Below, piece by piece: positions 43,734 through 53,308 of a DNA stretch of 64,000 bases. Position numbers and translations under genes: made by a program. Under the pieces are notes generated by a model that was not told the DNA's origin, made no database searches, and was given only the letters and a program-made list of their open reading frames with translations. Origin of the DNA: Bacteroidetes bacterium UBA7662. Its GTDB lineage: Bacteria > Bacteroidota > Bacteroidia > UBA7662. How positions within the stretch are numbered: the stretch's first letter is position 1; the number at the start of each line of letters is the position of its first letter. The stretch lies in NCBI GenBank assembly GCA_002483345.1, contig DLHS01000016.1:1-64000 (forward strand), read 5' to 3'.

Positions 43734-44860
43734 ATACTGGGCTTTTCAAGGTATAAATTAAGGTAGGTCTTGGCAATTTGAGTCCATGAGAATGGTGCGA
43801 CCGCCTGAACAGCTTCCCTACTTGCCGTTTCGAAATTGTCAGCTATTTTTTTGATAGCTTCAATACTCTCGTTCATATTGTTTGGTTGTACCGGAATTGC
43901 AAAGCTACTCTTTTCAAAATAACCATCTATTCCCTGCCCTGCAGTATGTATAACAGGTAAACCCTGACTCAGCGCCTCCAAATAAACCAAACCAAATGTT
44001 TCAAGCTTACTGATCATGACAAAAATATCATGTTCTCCATAAAGCGCCCGCATGGCAGTGGCTCCTTCAACCTTTCCGACAAATTTCACAAAACTAAAGT
44101 CTTCTTGCTTTAAAGCCTTTAAAACACTTTCATGACCATCTCCGCCCCCTCCGGCAAGCGTGAGTGTTACAGGACGTTCTCCAGATAGTGCTTTTATCAC
44201 GCTAAGAAGAAGTAAAATGTTTTTATTGAAGGTAAAATCACCTACGTACAATATCCTCAATGGATTATGGGGTACAGGCCGGGATTCCTGATTTTCAAAC
44301 CAATCAGGAGTTAATCCGTTTGGTATCACAGTCGCATTCAAAATACGCTCCTTCAGTTGCCCGGCAATATATTTATCCGCAACCTGCTTCCGATACGACG
44401 GTGTAACAAATATGCACTGCCTGGCATTTGACAGAATATTTTGTCCATGTCCTCTCAGATGAATCATATATTTAAAAAACATATTTACATCTGTATTCCT
44501 GACTGCTGTAATATATGGGATTGAAAATTGCTGCTTTAATTTCAAGGCAACACCCCCGTCACTGAATAAGAAGTGAGCATGGATGATGTCTATTCCTTTT
44601 ATTTCCACTTTGGACAGAACATCCTCATAAATGGTATTGATTTTTGATTTGTAAAGTATACGGTGTTTTGGCTCAAGAATATGGGCATAAATAACAACTG
44701 TATCCGGTACATTAGGGATATCGTACTTCCCAACTTCTGCTGCTGTCCTGACAGGTACATAAATGGTTTGACGGATTCCCATTTGTGCAAGCGACAGAAA
44801 AAGTTCTTTGTACAGCTTTTGTCTGGAATAATCGGAGCACAAATGAAGCACATGTATCAT
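43730..44860 (-). CDS. Family 4 glycosyltransferase
   Basis: The 376-residue GT-B enzyme has an N-terminal acceptor domain (IIHAHFLFSDGGVALKLK) and a C-terminal GT4 domain: ILYVGDFTFNKNILLLLSVI, FVGKVEGATAMRALYGEHDIFVMISKLETFGLVYLEALSQGLPVI with the conserved E-x7-E. Donor and acceptor unknown. It follows the amidotransferase gene with a 4-base overlap. Confidence 0.9.
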   Translation of the reverse strand: MIHVLHLCSDYSRQKLYKELFLSLAQMGIRQTIYVPVRTAAEVGKYDIPNVPDTVVIYAHILEPKHRILYKSKINTIYEDVLSKVEIKGIDIIHAHFLFSDGGVALKLKQQFSIPYITAVRNTDVNMFFKYMIHLRGHGQNILSNARQCIFVTPSYRKQVADKYIAGQLKERILNATVIPNGLTPDWFENQESRPVPHNPLRILYVGDFTFNKNILLLLSVIKALSGERPVTLTLAGGGGDGHESVLKALKQEDFSFVKFVGKVEGATAMRALYGEHDIFVMISKLETFGLVYLEALSQGLPVIHTAGQGIDGYFEKSSFAIPVQPNNMNESIEAIKKIADNFETASREAVQAVAPFSWTQIAKTYLNLYLEKPSI

Positions 44861-45987
44861 CTGGAGTAATAGCCCTTTTCTCTTAGTTTATTTACAAAAG
44901 ACTTTAGCTTTTGTACTCTTTCAAAATTATTGGGGTAATCTCTGAACGTTTTAGGAGGCAGAGCCATGATAGCATCAAAAGATGCTTCATTTAACTCAAA
45001 TTTCTTGATAACAAAATCCTTGTCCTGCCTGAAGAGTTTTTCATCATAACCAGGCAATTCCATTTGTTTCAGCGCATCCTCCCGGCTTATCTGTCCCGAC
45101 TTAATCAAATCTGATAAATGAGCTTTGCGTTTATCTATTCCAAATTTCCGGGGCAGAATATAACCCTGAAAAAATCTTGTATAGACCGACTCATAGTGTT
45201 TACCTCCGTAATAAACCCAGCCAAGCTCAGATTGAAGAATCTCCATCACGGCATCCTTCTTATAATCTACATAGTTTAATATTGAAATTACTTTAATTCG
45301 TTTTACAATATTCCACCAGAACAAATCAAAGAAAGTGTATTTGGGATATCGGTTCAATTTAGCTGTCCCGAAAATCTTTTGAATTGACTTAATATACTTC
45401 CAATCACTGTGTCCATATGCCCATCCGGGTACACTAATGGATTCTGCCGCGAAATTCATTCCATTTATAATATACTTGATTCCCCTCTTATTAGCCTCCC
45501 TGAACAGCAAGGCATTGATGGCATGATCTGTCGGGATTTCACCATCCGGTGTGGAAGCCTTTAAAAATGAAAGCTGCAAATCTTTAAATTCTTCCCAATC
45601 AATGACATAAGTATATAAGTCAATGCCCAGGTGATCCAGTGTCTTTTCTATATTACTTACAGCTAATTCAGAATTCCATCCGTTATCAAAGTGAATGGCC
45701 AGGGGCCGGATGCCCAGTTGTTTGGTTAAATAGGCCACATAGGTGCTGTCAACACCTCCGCTCACGCCAATGATACAATCGTATTCCTTCCCGTTACCGG
45801 ATGCCTTTATTTTTTCTATCAGTATGCTGAGTTTCTGATCAGCCTCCTGTCCGCTAAATACCCTTCTATGGAGTTCGCTGTTATACCTCAGACAATGATT
45901 GCAGATTCCCTTGCTGTCAAATGTAATGTCCGGATCAGAAGTATCCATTATACACTGGGTACATATTTTATAGGCGAGATCTTTCAT
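44857..45987 (-). CDS. N-acetyl sugar amidotransferase (WbpG/PseA-like)
   Basis: This 376-residue PP-loop ATPase carries two zinc-finger-like Cys pairs (CTQC at 9-12, CNHC at 29-32) and the PP-loop SGGVDST (76-82), followed by LAIHFDNGW. The family amidates N-acetyl sugars to acetamidino sugars with ammonia from an HisH/HisF-like glutaminase pair encoded beside it, as in P. aeruginosa wbpG-hisH-hisF. The product is probably a 3-acetamidino uronic acid residue. It overlaps the HisF-like gene by 4 bases. Confidence 0.9.
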   Translation of the reverse strand: MKDLAYKICTQCIMDTSDPDITFDSKGICNHCLRYNSELHRRVFSGQEADQKLSILIEKIKASGNGKEYDCIIGVSGGVDSTYVAYLTKQLGIRPLAIHFDNGWNSELAVSNIEKTLDHLGIDLYTYVIDWEEFKDLQLSFLKASTPDGEIPTDHAINALLFREANKRGIKYIINGMNFAAESISVPGWAYGHSDWKYIKSIQKIFGTAKLNRYPKYTFFDLFWWNIVKRIKVISILNYVDYKKDAVMEILQSELGWVYYGGKHYESVYTRFFQGYILPRKFGIDKRKAHLSDLIKSGQISREDALKQMELPGYDEKLFRQDKDFVIKKFELNEASFDAIMALPPKTFRDYPNNFERVQKLKSFVNKLREKGYYSR

Positions 45988-46739
45988 AGCGAATTTAGAT
46001 TTGCAATTTCATCCTGAGTGGGGTAGTTTATCAAAACAGCCCTGTGTTTTCCTTTATATACAAAGAAGCTGCCAGCTGCCACTGAAGAAGCTTTCCCAAT
46101 TTTGAGTGCATCAGCAATGTGAGAAATATTACCTGCCCCGCCACTGGCTACAATTGGCACATTTACGGCATTGGCAACACTTTTAGTAAGCTCCAGATCA
46201 AAACCAGACATACTTCCTTCCTTATCAACAGACTGAATAATGATTTCTCCTACTCCGGCTGCAACTACCTGTCTGGCAAAATCTTCCGGTGTCCATTTGT
46301 GTTTAACGGTACCGCTTTTGCTGTACACCTGATAGGAACCAAAAAAAGACTTTTTGGCATCTATGGAGACTACGATGCTTTGATTGCCATAAATGGAAGC
46401 GGCCTTTGCAAGTAATTCAAAATCGAAGGCAGCAGAATTCATAATAACTTTTTCAACTCCCAGATCAAAAATCCTGCGTATCTGCTCAATATTCCTGATC
46501 CCCCCCCCATAACCAACCGGCATGAAACATTCACTTACAATATCTTTTATCCAGGCATAGTTGGGCTCTCTTTGTTGCGTACTGGCTTCAATATCACATA
46601 ATACCAATTCATCAACCTCTTTTTCGTTGAATATCCTGACAGCATTGATCGGATCTCCAATGTAAACAGGGTTCTTGAAATTAACAGTCTTCACCAATCC
46701 CTTCCCTTTGAGCAACAATACCGGTATAAGTCTTATCAT
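45984..46739 (-). CDS. HisF-like ammonia-channel subunit of the sugar amidotransferase
   Basis: The 251-residue TIM barrel resembles imidazole glycerol phosphate synthase HisF (YGGGIRNIEQI; VVSIDAKKS; VASGGAGNISHIADAL). The N-terminal motif is IPVLLLKGKGLVKTV, where histidine-pathway HisF has IPCLDV: the catalytic Asp is a Leu, as in glycan-cluster homologues. It probably channels ammonia to the WbpG-like enzyme rather than working in histidine synthesis. The ATG at 46739 is used; the upstream extension is inside the HisH-like gene. Confidence 0.88.
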   Translation of the reverse strand: MIRLIPVLLLKGKGLVKTVNFKNPVYIGDPINAVRIFNEKEVDELVLCDIEASTQQREPNYAWIKDIVSECFMPVGYGGGIRNIEQIRRIFDLGVEKVIMNSAAFDFELLAKAASIYGNQSIVVSIDAKKSFFGSYQVYSKSGTVKHKWTPEDFARQVVAAGVGEIIIQSVDKEGSMSGFDLELTKSVANAVNVPIVASGGAGNISHIADALKIGKASSVAAGSFFVYKGKHRAVLINYPTQDEIANLNSL

Positions 46740-46741
46740 TT

Positions 46742-47359
46742 TCACAACTCTAAAAAATTCTGGAAAAGGCGCATCCCAAACTTGTGACTCTTTTCCGGAT
46801 GAAACTGTACTGCCCAAATATTATCCTTATGCAAACCCGCAGCAAATGGAGTCTTGTATGCAGCTGTACATAATACATCCGAAGGCTGGTTACTGTGCAT
46901 ATAGTAGGAATGAACAAAATAAAACCTGGGATTCTCCGGCAGATTCTTTAGCAATTCCGTTTCATTTTCAAATTGAATGGTATTCCACCCCATATGGGGT
47001 ATCCTTATGTTCTCTTCATTCGGAAGTTTCGAGAAATGAAGTACTTCGGCATCAAAAAAACCAAATCCAGGCATAGTCCCTTCCTCTGACCTTTGGGTCA
47101 ACAACTGCGCCCCCAAACAAATACCCAGTAAAGGCCGCTCTTTCTGCTGCACATACGCTTTCACAGCTTCTACTAAATTATTGTCTGACAGCATCTTCAT
47201 CCCATGATCAAAATGCCCTACACCTGGCAGTATTAATTTATCCGCACCCAATATTTCGTCAGGACTGCTGACAATTTTACTTGTCCCCCCCAGCCTGCGA
47301 ATCATGTTAACAATAGAGCCTATGTTTCCCGCTCCGTAGTCAATGATACTTATCATCAA
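46742..47359 (-). CDS. HisH-like glutaminase subunit
   Basis: The 205-residue class I glutamine amidotransferase has its nucleophile Cys81 in LLGICLGAQLL and the His187/Glu189 pair in VQFHPEKS. It would hydrolyse glutamine and pass ammonia to the HisF-like barrel. The 2-base gap between its stop and the HisF-like start, and the adjoining WbpG-like gene, support assignment to the amidino-sugar complex and not to histidine synthesis. Confidence 0.9.
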   Translation of the reverse strand: MMISIIDYGAGNIGSIVNMIRRLGGTSKIVSSPDEILGADKLILPGVGHFDHGMKMLSDNNLVEAVKAYVQQKERPLLGICLGAQLLTQRSEEGTMPGFGFFDAEVLHFSKLPNEENIRIPHMGWNTIQFENETELLKNLPENPRFYFVHSYYMHSNQPSDVLCTAAYKTPFAAGLHKDNIWAVQFHPEKSHKFGMRLFQNFLEL

Positions 47360-48525
47360 AGCAGCTCTTCTATATCATTCATTCCAAAGTCTTTCAAAAC
47401 AACCGTTTTACCAGTTCTGTATGCTTCAACCCCAGCGAGCGCTACCACCACTGATCTGGCAGCGTCGAATACTGTACAATCTAACTTACCCTTTCCCTTG
47501 ACAGTATTCATAAAGTTTTCTGCAGAATTTCTGACCGCCATGGAGTGTTCATAAAGTCTGATGGGATAATATCCAATATTGTATTGGGCATTATAAGGGT
47601 ATGACCGCATCAGCCATTCAAAAAGTTTGGAGTAGGTAGCGATGACTGTTTCTTTTATCCATGCCAGTTTCCTGCCTTGCATGGTATTTCTGATCGGAGT
47701 AGCAAATATTTCAAAACTCCCGTCTTTGTCAAACAGCATATTGTTGAAGATGCTCTTATCATTACCATAAACCTGAACCGTATGGTCTTGCGGTCTTCCG
47801 GCACCGAAGGCAGTTACTACTTTCCCAATTATACCTGACCTGAACTTAAGCAGGACTACATTTAAATCACTCTCCGGATATTCAGGGAAACAAATATTGT
47901 TTGCCATGGCTGATACCTCTACAATCTCATCATCAACAACCCACCTGAGAAGGTCGACGAAGTGAATCCCTGAATAAATGAGTGGGGTAGCGTTCTCAAC
48001 CAACCGCCAGTTATCGTATTCAAAAGCTCGTTTGGTAAGGTTGTGTACATAGTATCCTTCTATATATCCAACTTTCCCAAGCACACCACTGCTGACGATA
48101 TCCTTGATTTTACGGTGTATAGGCAAACACCTCATCTGGTGTTGAACGCCGACTACAATGTCAGGATGTGCTTTTACACATTTCAGAATATCTCTTATCC
48201 CTTCGACAGAATCGGTCAGAGGTTTTTCGCACAATACATGTTTACCATGTTCCACACTCCGGCAGATATATTTTGCATGGGTGCTATCTGGTGAAGAAAC
48301 AACCACGATATCAATTCCACTTTCAAGAAATGCATCAAAATCCGATGTGAGGAATAGGTCTGCCCTATGATTCCTTGCCCGTTCAAAGGCTGGCTCTTTT
48401 ATGTCGAATACACTGATTACAGAACAGTCATCAAACGATTCAAAGTGTTTGTACAGAGCCATGCCTGCTCCTCCAAAACCTACGATTCCGATGTAGTACT
48501 TTTCTTTTATCTTAATTTTATCCAT
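47356..48525 (-). CDS. Gfo/Idh/MocA family oxidoreductase
   Basis: The 389-residue NAD(P)-dependent sugar dehydrogenase has GIVGFGGAGMALYKHFE, VSSPDSTHAKYI and CEKPLTDS. It is not the WbpB paralogue: it lacks the WNR/TQFSHF blocks and has instead the segment WRLVENATPLIYSGIHFVDLLRWV. The substrate is unknown, probably a nucleotide sugar. It sits at the head of the HisH/HisF/WbpG genes with a 4-base overlap, so it may act in the same sugar pathway. Confidence 0.83.
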   Translation of the reverse strand: MDKIKIKEKYYIGIVGFGGAGMALYKHFESFDDCSVISVFDIKEPAFERARNHRADLFLTSDFDAFLESGIDIVVVSSPDSTHAKYICRSVEHGKHVLCEKPLTDSVEGIRDILKCVKAHPDIVVGVQHQMRCLPIHRKIKDIVSSGVLGKVGYIEGYYVHNLTKRAFEYDNWRLVENATPLIYSGIHFVDLLRWVVDDEIVEVSAMANNICFPEYPESDLNVVLLKFRSGIIGKVVTAFGAGRPQDHTVQVYGNDKSIFNNMLFDKDGSFEIFATPIRNTMQGRKLAWIKETVIATYSKLFEWLMRSYPYNAQYNIGYYPIRLYEHSMAVRNSAENFMNTVKGKGKLDCTVFDAARSVVVALAGVEAYRTGKTVVLKDFGMNDIEELL

Positions 48526-48550
48526 AGGACAATAGGTAATAAAATTGAAC

Positions 48551-49492
48551 TTAATTTCTTGTATTGTATTCTTTTATTTCAGCATTAATATATAGCTGAG
48601 GATCATCCTTCTCTAATAAATTTTCCGCAATCAAACCAGCGAAAAAGGTGGAGAATATATGGGCTCCCTTTTCATTAAGGTGCTCCAGATCAGCAAAATG
48701 CTGGTTTCCGAGAGCCAGTTGTTTAAAGTCAAGAAAAACGACCCCATCCAGCAATTCCTGTCTGTTCTTCTGAAAAAAAGCTTCGTTCTGTAAATAAGGC
48801 CAGGCCGGATGGAGGGGTGTTCTGATCAGGTAAAGGGATACTTTTTTCTCTTTGCATAATGCTACTATCTTCAACAAATAGTGCATATTCAACTTGGCCA
48901 TATCTGCAGGTAATATCGTCTCCTGAGAAGCTATGTTCACAAATGAATCGGTAAGCAGTCGGGTCAAAGGGGAAAAACCGCCCAATGAATGATTTGTCAA
49001 TACATTGACAGAGGTCATTGCCTCCCTACTTACTTTTGGCAGTGCCTTGATATGTGTTTTTATAAAAGGTAATTCGTTATTAAGCGTCAGATGTTCAAAC
49101 TCTTCTTTTCCTAAAAGAGCGTAGTACAACGGGTATCTTGAATTCAGATAATTTTCCGAATAAATAATGGAATCCTGCTGCTTATCAACCTGGAAGTTGC
49201 AAAAATCAACAAAAACATGTTCAATATGAGCATTCGTTTCCAATACATTCTTAATCTTCAAATAGGTGAACATATAGATTTCACTGGATTGAGAAATATT
49301 CACAAAACCATCCAGAGATGTATTCATGGAACACTCAAGGTGAGAATCTCCCACCACCAGATACTTTTTTGATTCAGGTATTCTGAAATAATCAGCATCG
49401 TATTGGCATAAATAACCAATCCAGGAGGCAATTAAAAGAACAACTACAAAAAGCAAACTGAACTTAGCCGAATCAACTAAAAAATTTCTCAT
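48551..49492 (-). CDS. SGNH-like O-acetyltransferase partner (AlgX/AlgJ-type role)
   Basis: The 313-residue protein has one N-terminal membrane helix (about 8-30) and a periplasmic domain with GDSH (Gly48, Asp49-Ser50-His51) and a C-terminal DLEH (Asp268, His271) followed by LNEKGA. These fit the nucleophile and catalytic Asp-His of SGNH hydrolases and AlgX/AlgJ-type acetyltransferases. The ATG at 49492 sits 7 bases after the MBOAT stop. It probably receives acetyl groups from the MBOAT protein and places them on the polymer. I do not recognise a named family beyond this. Confidence 0.72.
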   Translation of the reverse strand: MRNFLVDSAKFSLLFVVVLLIASWIGYLCQYDADYFRIPESKKYLVVGDSHLECSMNTSLDGFVNISQSSEIYMFTYLKIKNVLETNAHIEHVFVDFCNFQVDKQQDSIIYSENYLNSRYPLYYALLGKEEFEHLTLNNELPFIKTHIKALPKVSREAMTSVNVLTNHSLGGFSPLTRLLTDSFVNIASQETILPADMAKLNMHYLLKIVALCKEKKVSLYLIRTPLHPAWPYLQNEAFFQKNRQELLDGVVFLDFKQLALGNQHFADLEHLNEKGAHIFSTFFAGLIAENLLEKDDPQLYINAEIKEYNTRN

Positions 49493-49499
49493 GGTAGTC

Positions 49500-50948
49500 C
49501 TAGAACTGAAAATAAATAAATTCCTGCTCGCGGCCGTTAAAAAGGAAAATACAGAATAGTATAACCCCATATACAACCCATCTTACATTCCGTTTCCACG
49601 GGTTCATAAAATGCTGTATAGCATACTGGCTTTCTCTGCCAATCCATTCAATCAGCATAAATATGACTACCAGTATCAAAGTTGACACTGCCAATCCAAT
49701 TCCCGGGAAATACGGAATTTTGAACAGATCCCATGTAAACATCCCTTGCAAATAACTAAAGGCATGTCCTACGTTTTCAGCTCTGAAGAAAATCCAGGCC
49801 AAAACTGTGAGCGAAAACGTAATCGAAATAGAGAAAAACTCCCTGAGGGTAGGGAAATACCTGCCAGCTGCCACTATATCAAGATTTACCCTGTTTTTAC
49901 CCCTCAGCAATGAGGGTAAAAAATAGAGTGCATTCAGCCCTCCCCATATTATGAAAGTCCAGTTGGCACCATGCCAAAATCCGCTTACCAGAAATATTAT
50001 AAATGTGTTCCTTATTTTAAAACCCATGGAACCTCTGCTGCCACCTAAGGGGATGTATAAATAATCTCTGAACCAGGAAGACAAAGAAATGTGCCATCTC
50101 CTCCAGAATTCAGCTATATCTCGAGAAAAGTATGGGTATGCAAAATTCCTTAACAAATCAATCCCAAATAAACGAGCAGTACCAAGAGCTATGTCAGAGT
50201 ATCCTGAAAAGTCACAATATATCTGAAACGTGAAGAACAATGCTCCAAGAAGCAGGGTACTGCCTGAATAGTCAGAAGAGTTATTAAAAATAATATTGGC
50301 ATATTCCGCACAGTTGTCCGCTATGACCACTTTTTTAAAGAGACCCCATAAAATCTGCTTCAATCCATCTACTGCCTGTAACCGGCTAAAAACACGCATT
50401 TTCTGAATCTGGGGCAGAAGGTGCGTTGCCCTTTCGATAGGACCTGCCACCAGTAACGGAAAAAAACTTACAAAAACAGAGTAGTCTACAACATTCTTTT
50501 CTGCCTTGATCTTACCGTTATAGATATCGATAACGTATGACAATCCGTGAAAGGTATAGAATGAAATACCTACCGGCAGAATAACATTTAAAGTGAACAC
50601 ATCCACACCTATACCCAAACTGTCAAGACCTGAAGCAAATGAGGTGACAAAAAAATTATAGTATTTGAACACTCCCAGAAATCCAAGATTTACAATTATG
50701 CTCAACCAAAACCAGAATTTCTTTTTTCTGACATCTATCGCTTCTTCAATTTTGATTCCGGAGTAGTAGTCCAGAAATGTGGAGAACATCAACAGGAAGA
50801 GGAAACGATAATCCCAGCAGGCATAAAAATAATAGCTTGCAACGAGCAACAAAATATTCTGAAGACGCAGACTTTTATTGACCACAAACCAATAGAAAAA
50901 AAACACTATTGGTAAAAATATGACGAATTCAATAGAATTAAACAGCAT
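49500..50948 (-). CDS. MBOAT O-acyltransferase (AlgI-like)
   Basis: The 482-residue protein has about ten membrane helices with the AlgI hallmarks: PVGISFYTFHGLSYVIDIYNG, FFPLLVAGPIERA, YCDFSGYSDIALG, the RRWHISLSSWFRDYLYIPLGGSR block and catalytic His326 in GFWHGANW. MBOAT proteins move acetyl groups from cytoplasmic acetyl-CoA across the inner membrane for O-acetylation of extracellular polysaccharide. It abuts the polymerase stop with no gap, and the SGNH-like gene follows. Confidence 0.93.
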   Translation of the reverse strand: MLFNSIEFVIFLPIVFFFYWFVVNKSLRLQNILLLVASYYFYACWDYRFLFLLMFSTFLDYYSGIKIEEAIDVRKKKFWFWLSIIVNLGFLGVFKYYNFFVTSFASGLDSLGIGVDVFTLNVILPVGISFYTFHGLSYVIDIYNGKIKAEKNVVDYSVFVSFFPLLVAGPIERATHLLPQIQKMRVFSRLQAVDGLKQILWGLFKKVVIADNCAEYANIIFNNSSDYSGSTLLLGALFFTFQIYCDFSGYSDIALGTARLFGIDLLRNFAYPYFSRDIAEFWRRWHISLSSWFRDYLYIPLGGSRGSMGFKIRNTFIIFLVSGFWHGANWTFIIWGGLNALYFLPSLLRGKNRVNLDIVAAGRYFPTLREFFSISITFSLTVLAWIFFRAENVGHAFSYLQGMFTWDLFKIPYFPGIGLAVSTLILVVIFMLIEWIGRESQYAIQHFMNPWKRNVRWVVYGVILFCIFLFNGREQEFIYFQF

Positions 50949-52169
50949 CTATATAAGTTGTTTGTTGTAATTAGATTCATTCTGACTTATCCCGAAATAG
51001 ATTGCCAGGAAAACAGTCAATTGAGGAATCACGCATACAGTCTCTGTAAAATCGACTGAAATAATAGTCAATCCTATAAGGATTTTTGGTGCTGCGGATC
51101 TTACGCTCAAAAGTTTTGCAAAAAGAATGTATAAGTAAAATAAATACCCAACAATGCCCCTTTCTATCAGTAGTAACAAAGAGGCCGATTCACTACCCTT
51201 GTGGGGAGCGCCCGTGTCAGCCATTAAAAACATTTCATTCCCGGTACCGACGCCAAACAAAGGCCTCTGGCTAATCAGGTCGAATGTAAATTCGGCAATT
51301 CTACGTCGGATGGTATAAGAATTATCTTCCTGATCTACCAACGCACTCAATCTGAAAAGATCATCAAGAACCAATAGATCCTCATAGTTACTGTAGACAA
51401 ACAATCCGAGCAGCACGCTTACAGCCAAAAAGATTAAAAGTTTAAAATGTTGTTTTTTGATCACGCTGTAAACAACATTTACCATTACGAATGCGAGCAT
51501 GGATGTCCTCGATTTTGAGAACAAAACAAGGTTAGCCAGAACAAAGAGAAACAAGATTACTTTCTCCTTCTTCGACAAGTAATCCGGGTTTTCGAAAAAT
51601 AAGAGTATGTAACAGAATACCGTAAAAACTCCGAATACGTTCGCATTCCCAAGAAAAGAAACAGGCCTTTTGGCTAATGGCAGGGCTTCTTCAACATAAA
51701 CTACCCAACTTCCGTTTTCAATAACATAGATAGGTTGAAACAACGACTGATAAAGTGCTACAAAAAAAGAAACAATCAGAAGTACTTTAACAACCCCAAA
51801 ATAAAATGACGTCTTCCGTATTTTGAGGGTTCTGACCAGGTAGTAAAATAAAACAGGGACTACTGCTCTTAAAAATCCCGGAATTGTAACCCCATAAGGA
51901 GAAAGCGCATAAGAACATAGAATTGTAAAAACAAAAAGTACAATAAACCAAACTTCATTTTTAGTAAAGATTGCCCCTTTTGCCAGTAGTAAACAGGCAA
52001 ACAAGACGGGTAGCGTAATGAATGTGGAGATATTATAAAGCCAATAGGGTAATCCCGGAATATACCCGAGCATCCCAAGCGTAAACATAACCGCAAACAG
52101 AAGGTTTGCAACTATACCATTTGAATGTACGCGCGGCACATCCGTAACCACATTACTTAACGATGTCAT
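50949..52169 (-). CDS. O-antigen polymerase-like membrane protein (Wzy)
   Basis: The 406-residue protein has about eleven membrane helices. RPVSFLGNANVFGVFTVFCYILLF (residues about 165-188) and, after a loop, RRRIAEFTFDLISQRPLFGVGTGNEMFLMADTGAPHKGSESASLLLLIERGIVG are features of Wzy/O-antigen ligase proteins. It sits within an assembly block that also has Wzx and Wzz, so polymerisation of repeat units is the likely role. It overlaps the upstream GT4 gene by 4 bases. Confidence 0.83.
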   Translation of the reverse strand: MTSLSNVVTDVPRVHSNGIVANLLFAVMFTLGMLGYIPGLPYWLYNISTFITLPVLFACLLLAKGAIFTKNEVWFIVLFVFTILCSYALSPYGVTIPGFLRAVVPVLFYYLVRTLKIRKTSFYFGVVKVLLIVSFFVALYQSLFQPIYVIENGSWVVYVEEALPLAKRPVSFLGNANVFGVFTVFCYILLFFENPDYLSKKEKVILFLFVLANLVLFSKSRTSMLAFVMVNVVYSVIKKQHFKLLIFLAVSVLLGLFVYSNYEDLLVLDDLFRLSALVDQEDNSYTIRRRIAEFTFDLISQRPLFGVGTGNEMFLMADTGAPHKGSESASLLLLIERGIVGYLFYLYILFAKLLSVRSAAPKILIGLTIISVDFTETVCVIPQLTVFLAIYFGISQNESNYNKQLI

Positions 52170-53308
52170 TCAACAATGAATCGACTGTATATTTCTTCCA
52201 TGACACCAGAACATCTTTCATTAGAATGCTCCTTAACCACAAACGCTTTACCTCTTGCGGAAATGCTACCCCAATCGGGAATCGATTTAAGTTTATCAAA
52301 CTGGGCAACAAGGCCCTTGGGATCTCCCTCTGCTGCTAAAAAATGATTTTCAGGAGGTATAATATTGGGAATATCCGCGTGTGTGGTTGAAACGACAGGC
52401 AGACCTAAAGCCTGCATCTCTATGATAATTGTGGGAGCCCCTCCCTCAGACCCACCATCAGGAGCAGTTTCACTGGGATGAAAAAACAAATGGAAAGACG
52501 TGGACAGGGTATAGATCTCATCCAGAGATCTTTTACCAATCAGGGAAACAACATGACCGAGTTCAAGCCTTTCTATAAGATTGAGAATGTCAACCTTCTG
52601 AGGCCCCTCTCCAATGATAACAACCTCGAGCTTGTCTCCTCTGTCAGCCATTATTTTAATGGCTTTGAGCGCTGTCAGATACCCCTTCTTTGGATAAAAA
52701 TTGGCACACATCAAAATCTTCAATACTTCGCCTTCAGACCAGGAATTACGTTCTCTGAACTGGAGGTGGTCTAAAGGAACCCCTATCTTAACCACCGAAA
52801 CCTTCTCTTGTTCACATCCCAATTCCACCATCCTGCTCTTCATAAATTGGCCTTCCACTACTATCTGAGAAGCATGCTCAAAGAGTAAATGGTAACGATC
52901 CCTCCAACCAGGCAACTTAGGTACGTCAGACATATCAGAGCCATAAAAAGTAACAATCAGCGGTATGTTGAGCTTTTTAGACAGCTTAATAGCATAATAT
53001 CCCTGAGTACCCATGTGGGCGTGCAAAATCCCGATATTTTTTTCTTTCCTCAACAAAAAATAGTAGGACCACCAATCATTAATCAGACGTGCGCTAAACC
53101 CCAGTTTAACGGTCAGCAGCTTATCGAGAAACAAAAAAGGTGCAAAAAACGGGCTTGTCTTCAGTATATTCTTATAGGGATAAAGAATTGTATCGACAGG
53201 AATTATTTCCCTACAAGCTACAAAATGCTCGTACTTTCTGAATCCCTTCAGTAAAAAATAGACGAAGCTGACTCTCAGGTACTGATCTCTAAGATGTATA
53301 ATTTTCAT
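52166..53308 (-). CDS. Family 4 glycosyltransferase (colanic acid WcaL-like)
   Basis: The 380-residue GT-B enzyme has LHAHMGTQGYYAIKLSKKLNIPLIVTFYGSDMSDVP at the N-domain, and ILMCANFYPKKGYLTALKAIKIM, GEGPQKVDILNLIERL, PSETAPDGGSEGGAPTIIIEMQALGLPVV at the C-domain. The DGG-SEGGAPTIIIEMQA donor site is typical of WcaL/AmsK-like GT4 transferases. Donor unknown. It overlaps the flippase gene by 4 bases. Confidence 0.9.
   Translation of the reverse strand: MKIIHLRDQYLRVSFVYFLLKGFRKYEHFVACREIIPVDTILYPYKNILKTSPFFAPFLFLDKLLTVKLGFSARLINDWWSYYFLLRKEKNIGILHAHMGTQGYYAIKLSKKLNIPLIVTFYGSDMSDVPKLPGWRDRYHLLFEHASQIVVEGQFMKSRMVELGCEQEKVSVVKIGVPLDHLQFRERNSWSEGEVLKILMCANFYPKKGYLTALKAIKIMADRGDKLEVVIIGEGPQKVDILNLIERLELGHVVSLIGKRSLDEIYTLSTSFHLFFHPSETAPDGGSEGGAPTIIIEMQALGLPVVSTTHADIPNIIPPENHFLAAEGDPKGLVAQFDKLKSIPDWGSISARGKAFVVKEHSNERCSGVMEEIYSRFIVE

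Noticed and set aside
45984..47359. HisF/HisH as histidine-biosynthesis genes
   Set aside because: No other his genes are present, the HisF-like protein lacks the catalytic Asp, and both genes are coupled to a WbpG-like amidotransferase.
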